Shown here in pieces: positions 8,547-20,546 of a stretch of DNA of 64,000 nucleotides. The translations under genes and the position numbers were made by a program. A model generated the notes under the pieces. It was not told the DNA's origin, made no database searches, and was given only the letters and a program-made list of their open reading frames with translations. The stretch lies in contig NZ_AP027079.1 in the NCBI RefSeq assembly GCF_030295385.1, forward strand, positions 3,100,001-3,164,000, written 5' to 3'. The DNA comes from Geothrix oryzae (GTDB lineage Bacteria > Acidobacteriota > Holophagae > Holophagales > Holophagaceae). Position 1 is the first letter of the stretch. Each line of letters begins with the position of its first letter.

Positions 8547-10469
8547 TTACGCCCGGAGCTTCGCCCCGAGGGCTTCGGCCGCGGCCAACGCCGAGGCCAC
8601 CCAGCCGTCCACCTCATCGCCCACCAGGGTGCGGTCGGCCTGGAAGCGCAGGCGCATGAGCCAGGCCTGGCTTCCCTCCGGCAGGCTCTTGTGGCGGAAC
8701 ACATCCACGCAGCGCAGGTCCTGGAGGATGCCCGCCGGCAGCACCGCCCGCATGGCCGCCGTCAGGGTCTCGTGGGACTGGCCGAGATCCACCAGCAGGG
8801 ACAGGTCGCGCTCCACCGAAGGAAAGCGGCTGAAGGCGCGGAAGGTCGGGATGATCCGGGCTCCCGCCTGCGGCAGATCCGCCACGGGAAGCTCGAACCC
8901 GAACAGGCCCTCGCCCAGGGCGCGGACCTCCGGCAGGCGGGCCAGGCCGAGATCCCGGGCCATGCCCGACAGGTCGGCCTCCCGCACGGGGCGGGCGGGG
9001 TTCAGGTAGTCCTCCCCTCCCAGGGTGCCGCCCCAGACCAGGCCCAGCGTGAACTGCTCGGCCGGCCCCTGCGGGCCACTGGTATAGGTGGGCGCCAGCT
9101 CGAAGAGCCGGATCTCCCGGGCTCCCTGGCGGAGGTTCTGCTCGGCGGCGGATCGCAGGCTCGACAGCAGGGTGCCGCGCATCACGGAGTACTCCTGGCC
9201 CAGCGGATTGAGCAGGGTCCGGCCCTCGGCGGGATTTCCCGCCACGGCGAAGGCGGCGTCCGCATCGGGGCTGATGAACCCGTAGGTCACGGTCTGGTGG
9301 AAACCCAGGTGGGCCAGCCGCCGGGCCACGGCCTGGCGCTGCAGATACTCCGCGGCGAGCGGCAAGGGCGGCCCTTCCAGAGGGGGCAGGACCGAGGGGA
9401 TGTGCTCATAACCCCGGAGCCGCAGGACCTCTTCGGCCAGATCTTCCGGAATGGCCAGGTCGTGGCGCCAGGAGGGCGGCTGGACGACCAGCGTGCCCGG
9501 CTGGGTCTCCACGGCGCAGCCCAGCCGGCGCAGGGCCTCCACCCCCTCGGCCAGGGGTCGGGCCTCGCCGGCGACCCGCGTCAGCAGGGTTTCGGGCACC
9601 GAGACGGGAGCCGGAACCGGAGGCAGGCCGCCCACGGTCCAGGCGCCTTCCAGCGTGGCGCCGGCCCAGGACTGCAGCCGATGCACCAGCAGGTCCCGCG
9701 CCACGGCGGCCATGGCGGGGTCGGCGCCGCGGCCGAAGCGATGGGAGGCGTCCGTGTGCAGGCTGTGACGGCGCGCCGTGGCCTTCACGGACTTCGGCTC
9801 GAACCAGGCGCTTTCCAACAGCACGCGGCGGGTGGATTCCGTCACCTTCGTGCCCTCGCCGCCCATGACGCCCGCGAGGGCGATGGGACCGGCCTCGTCG
9901 GCGATGACGAGGTCTTCGGCAGCCAGCGTCCGGGCGACGCCATCAAGCGTCACCAGGGCTTCCCCGGCCTTCGCCTGGCGGATCGACACCGCGCCGCGGA
10001 TGCGGTCCGCGTCGAAGGCATGGGTGGGGTGGCCGTAGCGGTGCAGCAGATCGTTGGAGGCATCCACGGCGGGCAGGTGCTTCGGCGAGGCTTCCAGGGC
10101 CCGCAGGAAGGCCTGGGTCTCCAGCGGCGTGGTTCCCTCGCCCAGGCTGAGCAGGGCCGTGGCATAGAGGGGGCAGGCAGGACTCTCCAGGCGCACCTGG
10201 ACCCTGGGCGCGCCTTCGGTCACGGGCGGGGGGGCCAGGGGCGCGAGGGGCTGCTGCAGCTTGGCGGCCACTTCCCGGGCCATGCCGCGGTGGGACATGG
10301 CGTCGCCACGGTTGGCGGTGATGTCCACATCCAGCACCTCCGCTCCTTCACGGGCGGCCACGCCATCCACGGGGAAGCCGAGGGCGGCGAGCAGTTCGCA
10401 GAGCTGGCGGGTCTCCAGCGCGGCGGCAGCGGGGATTTCGGCGGCGAGGGCCTTGCGTTCGATCCACAT
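8547..10469 (-). CDS. pheT: Phenylalanine-tRNA ligase beta subunit, lacking the EMAP tRNA-binding domain
   Basis: PheT forms the alpha2-beta2 PheRS with PheS. The 640-residue product has the N-terminal B1 start, then DVDITANRGDAMSHRGMARE (beginning near residue 47), the B3/B4 editing region, B5 and the catalytic-like core. It ends in an FDX-ACB anticodon-binding domain (FPSVERDLSLLVD near the C-terminus). In canonical PheT of about 790 residues an EMAP-type OB domain (about residues 40-150) separates the first two elements; here they are joined by a short linker, so that domain is absent. ATG at 10469 overlaps the pheS stop by one base (TGATG). Confidence 0.95.
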   Translation of the reverse strand: MWIERKALAAEIPAAAALETRQLCELLAALGFPVDGVAAREGAEVLDVDITANRGDAMSHRGMAREVAAKLQQPLAPLAPPPVTEGAPRVQVRLESPACPLYATALLSLGEGTTPLETQAFLRALEASPKHLPAVDASNDLLHRYGHPTHAFDADRIRGAVSIRQAKAGEALVTLDGVARTLAAEDLVIADEAGPIALAGVMGGEGTKVTESTRRVLLESAWFEPKSVKATARRHSLHTDASHRFGRGADPAMAAVARDLLVHRLQSWAGATLEGAWTVGGLPPVPAPVSVPETLLTRVAGEARPLAEGVEALRRLGCAVETQPGTLVVQPPSWRHDLAIPEDLAEEVLRLRGYEHIPSVLPPLEGPPLPLAAEYLQRQAVARRLAHLGFHQTVTYGFISPDADAAFAVAGNPAEGRTLLNPLGQEYSVMRGTLLSSLRSAAEQNLRQGAREIRLFELAPTYTSGPQGPAEQFTLGLVWGGTLGGEDYLNPARPVREADLSGMARDLGLARLPEVRALGEGLFGFELPVADLPQAGARIIPTFRAFSRFPSVERDLSLLVDLGQSHETLTAAMRAVLPAGILQDLRCVDVFRHKSLPEGSQAWLMRLRFQADRTLVGDEVDGWVASALAAAEALGAKLRA

Positions 10470-11539
10470 CAGTCGAGCCCTCCCATGGTGTTGAGGAAGC
10501 GCTGGTCGTTCTCGAAGAACAAGCGCAGATCGGGGGTCTGGCTCAGCATCATGGCCATGCGCTCCACGCCCATGCCGAAGGCCCATCCGGACCATTCCGC
10601 CGGATCGATGCCCGCGTAGCGCAGCACATTCGGATGGATGAGGCCCGCGCCCAGGATCTCCACCCAGCCGGAGCCCTTGCACACGCGGCAGCCCTTGGCC
10701 TCACAGAGCGGACAGCTCACATCCACCTCGCAGCCCGGCTCCACGAAGGGGAAGTAGGAGGGCCGCAGGCGGATCTCCGTGTGGGGGCCGAACAGCGCCC
10801 GCAACGCGTACTCCAGCGTGCCCTTGAGGTGCTGCATGCCGATCCCCCGGCCCACGAGCATGCCCTCCACCTGGTGGAACATGGGGCTGTGGGTGGGGTC
10901 GATCTCGTCCTTGCGGTAGACGCGGCCCGGCGCGAGAAAGCGGATGCCCCCGCCCGCCGCGAGCTGCGGCGCCACGCGGAGCAGCGTACGGACCTGCACG
11001 GGACTGGTGTGCGTGCGAAGCAGCAGCGCCGGATGGGCCGCCAGATAGAAAGTGTCCGAGGAAGCCTTCGCCGGGTGGTCCTCGGGGATGTTCAGGCCGT
11101 CGAAGTTGTGGGCCTCCGTCTCGACCTCGGGACCCTCCTCCACATGGAAGCCGAGGGGCCGGAAGACCTCCACCAGGCGGTCCATGAGGCGGTTCAAGGG
11201 ATGGAGCGCGCCCCGGGCCGGGACCGGCGGCGGCAACGAAGGATCCCAGCGGTCGGCCAGCGCGTTCAGGTGTTTCTTCGCCGCCTCCAGTTCGGCCTGG
11301 CGGACCTTCAGGCCCTCCTCCCACTGCTGCTTGAGGCCGTTGATCGCGGCGCCCAGATCACGCTTCTGCTCCTTCGGCGCCGTCTTCAGGAGCTCCATCA
11401 GCCGCGCGGCATGGCTGCCGTCGCGCCCCACATACGCGCCCTTGAGGCGCAGCAGCGCATCCAGGTCGCCGCATGCAGCCAGCGCCTCCGGAAAGGCCCG
11501 GCCCGCCTCGATAATCTCCGTTGGCAGCAGATGGTCCAT
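10469..11539 (-). CDS. pheS: Phenylalanine-tRNA ligase alpha subunit
   Basis: PheS is the catalytic subunit of PheRS. The 356-residue protein has the N-terminal coiled coil, the class II motif 2 region (HTSPVQVRTL, GRVYRKDEIDPTHSPMFHQ) and motif 3 (AFGMGVERMAM). A Cys cluster (CPLCEAKGCRVCKGSGW) precedes the active-site EILGAG stretch. That cluster occurs in some bacterial PheS and may bind zinc. Translation is probably coupled to pheT (TGATG). A strong hairpin between rplT and this gene separates it partly from the ribosomal genes upstream. Confidence 0.97.
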   Translation of the reverse strand: MDHLLPTEIIEAGRAFPEALAACGDLDALLRLKGAYVGRDGSHAARLMELLKTAPKEQKRDLGAAINGLKQQWEEGLKVRQAELEAAKKHLNALADRWDPSLPPPVPARGALHPLNRLMDRLVEVFRPLGFHVEEGPEVETEAHNFDGLNIPEDHPAKASSDTFYLAAHPALLLRTHTSPVQVRTLLRVAPQLAAGGGIRFLAPGRVYRKDEIDPTHSPMFHQVEGMLVGRGIGMQHLKGTLEYALRALFGPHTEIRLRPSYFPFVEPGCEVDVSCPLCEAKGCRVCKGSGWVEILGAGLIHPNVLRYAGIDPAEWSGWAFGMGVERMAMMLSQTPDLRLFFENDQRFLNTMGGLD

Positions 11540-11556
11540 GGTGCCCTCAACACAAA

Positions 11557-11580
11557 GAAAGGCCGCTTGCGCGGCCTTTC
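11557..11580 (-). terminator. Rho-independent terminator or attenuator between rplT and pheS
   Basis: On the minus strand a perfect 10-bp stem (GAAAGGCCGC / GCGGCCTTTC, loop GCAA) is followed by CTTTGTGTT. It lies 28 bases after the rplT stop and 18 before the pheS start. It either ends the infC-rpmI-rplT transcript or attenuates pheST; I see no Phe-rich leader peptide that would make it a classical pheM attenuator. Confidence 0.75.
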
Positions 11581-11608
11581 GGGTGTCTGCGATTTGCTGC
11601 GTTCGCGA

Positions 11609-11956
11609 TCAGCCCTTGGCCACGGCCACGAGCTTGGTAAACGCTTCGGGATTGCGCACGGCGAGATCCGCGAGGATCTTGCGGTCCAGGTCCACGGAAG
11701 CCTTCTTCAGGCCGCCCATGAACTTGGAGTAGCTGGTGCCGTTCTGTCCGCAGGCAGCGCTGATGCGCACCACCCAGAGGCGGCGGAAGTCGCGCTTCTT
11801 GACCTTGCGGTCGCGGTAGGCGTAGCCGAGGGCCTTCTCGACGGCTTCCTTGGCGGACCGGTACAGGCGGGACTTGGCGCCGTAGAAGCCCTTGGCGAAC
11901 TTCATCATGCGCTTGCGCCGCTGGGCGCGCTTAAAACCGCGTTTTACACGAGTCAT
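11609..11956 (-). CDS. rplT: 50S ribosomal protein L20
   Basis: A 115-residue basic protein with the typical L20 N-terminus ([19 protein letters not shown]) and the conserved core ([21 protein letters not shown]). L20 binds 23S rRNA early in 50S assembly and, in several bacteria, represses its own operon by binding the leader or intergenic RNA. The unusually long gap to rpmI may be relevant to that. A GAGGAAAGGAAG ribosome site precedes the ATG. Confidence 0.98.
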   Translation of the reverse strand: MTRVKRGFKRAQRRKRMMKFAKGFYGAKSRLYRSAKEAVEKALGYAYRDRKVKKRDFRRLWVVRISAACGQNGTSYSKFMGGLKKASVDLDRKILADLAVRNPEAFTKLVAVAKG

Positions 11957-12185
11957 GTTGCTTCCTTTCCTCGAGGCAGCTCGGAAGAGCGTTTGAAGGC
12001 CTCATCGGGGGTGGCCTCAGCCACCGGGTTGAACCTTCAATCCTAGGATCTCAGGCCTTGGAGAACAAGCTTCGTGCAGGCTTCGCCTGCGCGAGGCGCG
12101 GGGGCCAGGGGGGGGGGGTGTGCGCAGCGCGCCCTTAGATCCTTGCGGCGCAGGCGTCGCGAGGGGAACCCCCTGACAACATCAA
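11957..12185 (-). other. Long structured rpmI-rplT intergenic region
   Basis: This 229-base gap between two genes that are usually a few dozen bases apart contains no convincing gene. On the minus strand it can form a GCAGGC-GAA-GCCTGC hairpin and a GGTGGC-TGAG-GCCACC hairpin, and the plus strand has an 11-base G run at 12108-12118. It could be an L20-binding autoregulatory element, an mRNA processing site or an inserted REP-like repeat. The sequence alone does not decide between these. Confidence 0.45.
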
Positions 12186-12389
12186 TCAGGCGTAGGGCAG
12201 CATCGCGGCCACGGCCTTGGTGTCGGCCTTGGAGACCATCCGGCCCATGTCCAACTGGCGCTTCCGCTTGGCAGTCTTTTTGGTCAGGATGTGGCGCTGG
12301 TGCGAGCAGCCGCGCTTGAACTTGCCGCCGGCGGTCTTCTTGAACCGCTTCTGGGCGCCCTTGTGGGTCTTGATCTTGTAACCGCTCAT
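12186..12389 (-). CDS. rpmI: 50S ribosomal protein L35
   Basis: A 67-residue basic protein with the L35 signature ([20 protein letters not shown], then [13 protein letters not shown] and KRKRQLD). ATG at 12389 gives the expected length; the frame stays open upstream but that part is unrelated. It lies 7 bases downstream of infC with a GAGGAAGCC ribosome site, as in the conserved infC-rpmI-rplT operon. Confidence 0.98.
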   Translation of the reverse strand: MSGYKIKTHKGAQKRFKKTAGGKFKRGCSHQRHILTKKTAKRKRQLDMGRMVSKADTKAVAAMLPYA

Positions 12390-12396
12390 GGCTTCC

Positions 12397-12984
12397 TCAC
12401 TGGATCTGGGCTTCGGTTGCGGGGGTTTCGGGACTGGCTGGCTTGGGCTTCTTCGGCGGTTTGGGCGCCTCGATGATCCGGGGGGCGAGGATGGCGTGCA
12501 TGTCGCGTCCATCGATGCCGGCACCCTTTTCGACGATGGCCTTGTCGCCGACCCGTTGAATGACTTCTTCGATGATCCGGTAGCCGATGTCGCGATGGAC
12601 CACTTCGCGTCCGCGGAACATGACCACCACCTTGACTTTGTCTTCTTCCTCCAGGAACCGCAGGATGTGCTTCACCTTGAAGTCGAAGTCGTGGTCATCG
12701 GTCTTGGGGCGGAACTTGACTTCCTTGACCACGATGTTCTTCTGCTTCGCCCGGGCTGCGTGTTCCCGCTTGGCTTCCATGAACTTGTACTTGCCATAGT
12801 CCATGATTCGGCAGACGGGTGGCTGTGCGTTTCCGGCGACTTCCACCAGATCAAGACCGCGCTCTTCTGCAATCCGGATGGCCTGGTGGGGAGGCATCAC
12901 GCCAAGCTGTTCGCCATCTTCGGAGATGACGCGGACCTCTTGGGCCCGGATGCCGTCGTTGATGCGGGTCTCGTTCGGACGAAT
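12397..12984 (-). CDS. infC: Translation initiation factor IF-3, probable ATT start
   Basis: IF-3 binds the 30S subunit and discriminates against non-canonical start codons. The frame encodes a full IF-3 of 195 residues only if translation begins at ATT (12982-12984). From there it reads [19 protein letters not shown], the conserved N-terminal domain, then GLDLVEVAG and the C-terminal [12 protein letters not shown]. An AGGGGAGG ribosome site sits 4 bases before the ATT, and no ATG, GTG or TTG occurs in frame between the upstream stop and it. The first ATG/GTG lies 28-29 codons inside the domain. A rare AUU start is known for E. coli infC, where it lets IF-3 repress its own synthesis. The C-terminus carries a Pro/Lys-rich tail. 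Confidence 0.95.
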   Translation of the reverse strand: MRPNETRINDGIRAQEVRVISEDGEQLGVMPPHQAIRIAEERGLDLVEVAGNAQPPVCRIMDYGKYKFMEAKREHAARAKQKNIVVKEVKFRPKTDDHDFDFKVKHILRFLEEEDKVKVVVMFRGREVVHRDIGYRIIEEVIQRVGDKAIVEKGAGIDGRDMHAILAPRIIEAPKPPKKPKPASPETPATEAQIQ

Positions 12985-12988
12985 GGTT

Positions 12989-12996
12989 CCTCCCCT
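12989..12996 (-). promoter_or_regulatory. Strong Shine-Dalgarno before the infC ATT codon
   Basis: The minus strand reads AGGGGAGG, then AACC, then ATT. This near-perfect anti-16S match fixes the ATT as the start of infC and compensates for the poor codon. Confidence 0.8.
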
Positions 12997-13058
12997 AGTT
13001 ACACAAGGACAAAAAGTCTAACACTTGGCCCGGCCTTCGCCAAGCACGGAAAACCAAA

Positions 13059-14972
13059 TCAGCGTTGGCGGTCCCGCACCTCGAGGGTGAGGCCCTCCAG
13101 GAAGGCGTCCAGGGGCTGCACCCCCAGGTCGCCCCGGTGACGGTGGCGCACGGAAACCGTGCCCGCCTCGGCCTCGCGGTCCCCGATCACCAGCATGTAG
13201 GGGACCTTGGCCAGCTGGGCCTCGCGGATCTTGGCCTTCAGGCTCTCGTTGCGGGAATCCAGCTCCGCCCGCAGGCCCAGGGCCTTCGCCCGGGCTGCGG
13301 CCTCCGTGGAGAAGGCGTTGGCCCGGTCGGTGATGGGCAGGATGGCCACCTGCACGGGGGCCAGCCAGGCGGGGAAGGCGCCGGCGGTGTGCTCCACGAG
13401 GATCCCCATGAAGCGCTCGAGGCTGCCCAGGATGGCGCGATGCAGCATGATGGGGCGGCCCTCGGCGCCGTCGGCCTGGGTGTACTTCAGGTCGAAACGC
13501 TCCGGGAGCATGTAGTCCACCTGGAGCGTGCCCAGCTGCCAAGGCCGCTTGAGGGCATCCAGGATCTGGAACTCGATCTTAGGCCCATAGAAGGCGCCTT
13601 CGCCAGGATTCAGGGTGTAGGGCATTCCGGCTTCGTCCAGGGCCTCACCCAGGGCCCGTTCGGCGGCGTCCCAGATCTCGTCGGAGCCCAGGCGCTTCTC
13701 GGGCCGGGTGCTCAGGGCCACGCGCATCCCCTCGAAACCGAAGGTGTCGTAGACCTCCTTCAGCAGCGCCAGGAAGGCGGCCATTTCAGTCTTGATCTGC
13801 TCGGGCGCGCAGTAGATGTGGGCGTCGTCCTGGCAGAAGGTGCGCACCCGCGTCAGGCCGTGGGTAACGCCGCTGCGCTCATAGCGGTGCAGGCGGCCGA
13901 AATCCGCGTAGCGGATGGGCAGGTCACGGTAGCTGTGCTTCTGGCTGCCGAACATGATGCAGTGGCCCGGGCAGTTCATGGGCTTCAGCGCGTACTCCCG
14001 CTCCTCGGCGGTGGTGAAGTACATGTTCTCGGCGTAATTCTCGTAGTGGCCACTGGTCTTCCAGAGAGCCACATCCAGCACCTGCGGCGTGATGACTTCG
14101 CTATAGCCGTACTTGAAGTACAGCTCGCGCATGTAGGTCACCAGCTCGTTGTAGACCTGGGTGCCCTTGGGATGGAAGAAGGGGGAGGCGGGCGCCTCCG
14201 GGTGGAAGGAGTAGAGGCCCAGTTCCTTGCCCAGCTTCCGGTGGTCGCGCGCCTTGGCCTCCTCCAGCCGCTTCAGGTGCTCGTCGAGCTCCTTCTGGGT
14301 GTGGAAGGCGGTGCCGTAGATGCGGCTGAGCATCGGATTCTTCTCGTCGCCCTTCCAGTAGGCGCCGGCGATGCTGAGCAGCTTGAAGGCCTTCAGCTTG
14401 GCCGTGTTGGGCACATGGGGCCCGCGGCAAAGGTCGTAGAAGTCGCCCTGGCGGTAGCCGCTGATGATGTCGCTGGCCGGAATGCTGGAGACGATCTCCA
14501 CCTTGAGGGGCTCGCCCATGGCCTGGAATCGCGCCACGGCGGCGTCCCGGCCCAGGTCCTCGCGGACCACCTCGACGCCCTCGGCCACGATCTTCCGCAT
14601 CTCGGCCTCGATGACCGGCAGGTCCTCGGGCGTGAAGGGCTTGTCCATCCAGAAGTCGTAGTAGAAGCCATCCTCGATGACCGGGCCGATGCCCACCCGC
14701 GCATTCGGGTAGAGGCGCTTCACGGCATGGGCCAACAGGTGGGCCGTGGAGTGGCGGATCAGCTCCAGGCTTTCCGGGGCCTTGCTGGTGACGATCTCGA
14801 CCTTGGCGCCGTCCGCCAGGGGGGTATTCAGATCCGCCAAGCGTCCATCCACCTTGACGGCCAGGGCCGCTTCCAGGAGGCGCGCTCCGATGCCACCCGC
14901 CAGATCGGCTCCAGTGGCACCCTCGGCCAGCTGCCGGAGAGAGTCGTCTGGAAGGCGGACCTCGATGCCCAT
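13059..14972 (-). CDS. thrS: Threonine-tRNA ligase
   Basis: A 637-residue class II synthetase with the full family layout: TGS domain (residues 1-60) and SAD editing domain with HSTAHLLAHA and later the C-x3-H region (LCRGPHVPN). The catalytic core includes MNCPGHCIMF, RYADFGRLHRYERSG, RVRTFCQDDAHIYC and MLHRAILGSLERF, and an anticodon-binding domain closes the protein. ATG at 14972 has a GAGGAATCC ribosome site. In E. coli ThrS represses its own mRNA; no tRNA-like leader is evident in the roughly 40 bases available here. A -10-like TAAAAT lies at 14996-15001 but no -35 matches it. Confidence 0.98.
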   Translation of the reverse strand: MGIEVRLPDDSLRQLAEGATGADLAGGIGARLLEAALAVKVDGRLADLNTPLADGAKVEIVTSKAPESLELIRHSTAHLLAHAVKRLYPNARVGIGPVIEDGFYYDFWMDKPFTPEDLPVIEAEMRKIVAEGVEVVREDLGRDAAVARFQAMGEPLKVEIVSSIPASDIISGYRQGDFYDLCRGPHVPNTAKLKAFKLLSIAGAYWKGDEKNPMLSRIYGTAFHTQKELDEHLKRLEEAKARDHRKLGKELGLYSFHPEAPASPFFHPKGTQVYNELVTYMRELYFKYGYSEVITPQVLDVALWKTSGHYENYAENMYFTTAEEREYALKPMNCPGHCIMFGSQKHSYRDLPIRYADFGRLHRYERSGVTHGLTRVRTFCQDDAHIYCAPEQIKTEMAAFLALLKEVYDTFGFEGMRVALSTRPEKRLGSDEIWDAAERALGEALDEAGMPYTLNPGEGAFYGPKIEFQILDALKRPWQLGTLQVDYMLPERFDLKYTQADGAEGRPIMLHRAILGSLERFMGILVEHTAGAFPAWLAPVQVAILPITDRANAFSTEAAARAKALGLRAELDSRNESLKAKIREAQLAKVPYMLVIGDREAEAGTVSVRHRHRGDLGVQPLDAFLEGLTLEVRDRQR

Positions 14973-15013
14973 GGATTCCTCGAAATAGGTGAAGAATTTT
15001 ATCAGTAAAACAG

Positions 15014-15043
15014 CTCCGGGCCATCATTTGTGATGGCCCGGAG
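15014..15043 (-). terminator. Terminator of the rRNA operon
   Basis: A perfect 13-bp inverted repeat (CTCCGGGCCATCA / TGATGGCCCGGAG, loop CAAA) just after 5S rRNA is followed on the minus strand by CTGTTTTACTGATAAAATT. It separates the rRNA transcript from thrS. Confidence 0.85.
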
Positions 15044-15053
15044 GGGATTTTAA

Positions 15054-15168
15054 CGTCGCAGCGACCTACTTTTCCACTCCTGTGAGGAGCAGTATCATCG
15101 GCCCTCCAAGTCTTAACTGCCGTGTTCGGGATGGGAACGGGTGTGACCCTTGGGGAAAAGCCACGACG
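15054..15168 (-). rRNA. rrf: 5S ribosomal RNA
   Basis: The minus strand carries the conserved 5S core (CCCGTTCCCATCCCGAACAC, then AGTTAAG and the GCCGATGATACTGC arm). The ends were set from the terminal helix CGTCG/CGACG. About 115 nt, last gene of the rRNA operon. Confidence 0.93.
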
Positions 15169-15219
15169 AAGGGGTAGAAGGGTGAGAAGGGATTTGGGCG
15201 AGGCGCGTGTTGCGCTCGA

Positions 15220-15252
15220 GGGTCATGAAGTTGATGCAATTGATTGATGAAA

Positions 15253-15259
<7 letters not shown>
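15220..15259 (-). other. 3' arm of the 23S rRNA processing stem
   Basis: This flank of 23S is complementary, with few mismatches over about 38 bases, to 18181-18218 at the 5' side of 23S. The two would pair in the precursor and form an RNase III-type processing stem. Confidence 0.75.
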
Positions 15260-18180
<2,921 letters not shown>

Positions 18181-18187
<7 letters not shown>

Positions 18188-18218
18188 TTCCATCAATGAA
18201 TTACATTGACTTCGACCC
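18181..18218 (-). other. 5' arm of the 23S rRNA processing stem
   Basis: Complementary to the 3' flank of 23S at 15220-15259, forming the long stem that brings the two 23S ends together before maturation. Confidence 0.75.
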
Positions 18219-18406
18219 TTAAGAGTATTTCGCTAAACTTGCCTCGCCTTAAGCCCACAGCGTCACTTCAACGCCATGGATCACCCTTCTCTATTCCTTC
18301 TATTTGACTGTCAAACAACTCTGCCTTCCGGCAGCTGACCCTTGAGTCAGCCTTGAGCTGGATTCAAACCTCGAAAGGTCTCAACTCAACTCAAACCTTG
18401 CATAAA

Positions 18407-18484
<78 letters not shown>

Positions 18485-18506
18485 CAGTTTGTGCCTCAGC
18501 GGGCGT

Positions 18507-18582
18507 TGGTGGACCCGACCGGGATCGAACCGACGACCTCCTGGATGCAAACCAGGCGCTCTCCCAGCTGAGCTACGGGCCC
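18507..18582 (-). tRNA. alaT: tRNA-Ala (TGC)
   Basis: A 76-nt cloverleaf with acceptor GGGCCCG/CGGGTCC (one G-U pair), anticodon loop TTTGCAT (anticodon TGC), T arm GGTTCGATCCC and an encoded CCA. In the transcript it comes before tRNA-Ile, the reverse of the usual Ile-Ala order. Confidence 0.97.
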
Positions 18583-18622
18583 GTTTCCAGACGCCCAAGC
18601 ACGCTCGTCAAAGATTGACCGA

Positions 18623-18645
18623 GCGTCTTTAAAAACCGGATAGAA
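18623..18645 (-). other. 3' arm of the 16S rRNA processing stem
   Basis: In the transcript this reads TTCTATCCGGTTTTTAAAGACGC. It pairs with the 16S leader arm at 20357-20379 over 23 positions with one mismatch, forming the stem that encloses the 16S precursor. Confidence 0.85.
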
Positions 18646-18694
18646 ATTTCGATCGGAAGCGTTGACCTTTCGTCGCTCCTAAAAGCGACTCTCC

Positions 18695-20237
<1,543 letters not shown>

Positions 20238-20356
20238 ATTCTGAACTCTTACCCTCGAGACTCTCGTCTCTCAGGCCAATGTTCTGGTCGAAAAATTGTT
20301 CTGAATCCCGAACCCCATCCTTAGACGCGATCCGGAACCCTCAAAGGCTTCCTATC

Positions 20357-20379
20357 TTCTATCCGGTTTTCAAAGACGC
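20357..20379 (-). other. 5' arm of the 16S rRNA processing stem
   Basis: In the leader the transcript reads GCGTCTTTGAAAACCGGATAGAA, complementary to 18623-18645 in the spacer. The pair would be cut by an RNase III-like enzyme. Confidence 0.85.
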
Positions 20380-20457
20380 CCCGTGCTCTCCGCACGCTCC
20401 AAAGCTCGCCTCTCGGCTCCCCCTGGCACCTCGCAGCCTCAACTGCGCAGGACATTC

Positions 20458-20485
20458 AGACTATCACCGCGGAGCCGCAGCGCAA
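20458..20485 (-). promoter_or_regulatory. Candidate rRNA operon promoter
   Basis: In the 309-base region between pgi and 16S, the minus strand has TTGCGC and TAGTCT separated by 16 bases, with a TG one base before the -10 (extended -10). Upstream is an A/T stretch (CTGAAAAATTT) that could act as an UP element. The rest of the region holds the leader and the processing-stem arm. The boxes are imperfect, so the call is tentative. Confidence 0.4.
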
Positions 20486-20546
20486 GTGGAAATTTTTCAG
20501 AGGGGCCCGCCAATGTTGGGTCTCTGGAGAAATTCCCAGGCATTTC

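Noticed and set aside
8508-10619. Long plus-strand open frame opposite pheT
   Set aside because: The minus strand encodes an unmistakable PheT; the plus frame is a low-complexity, His/Gln/Gly-rich shadow typical of high GC.
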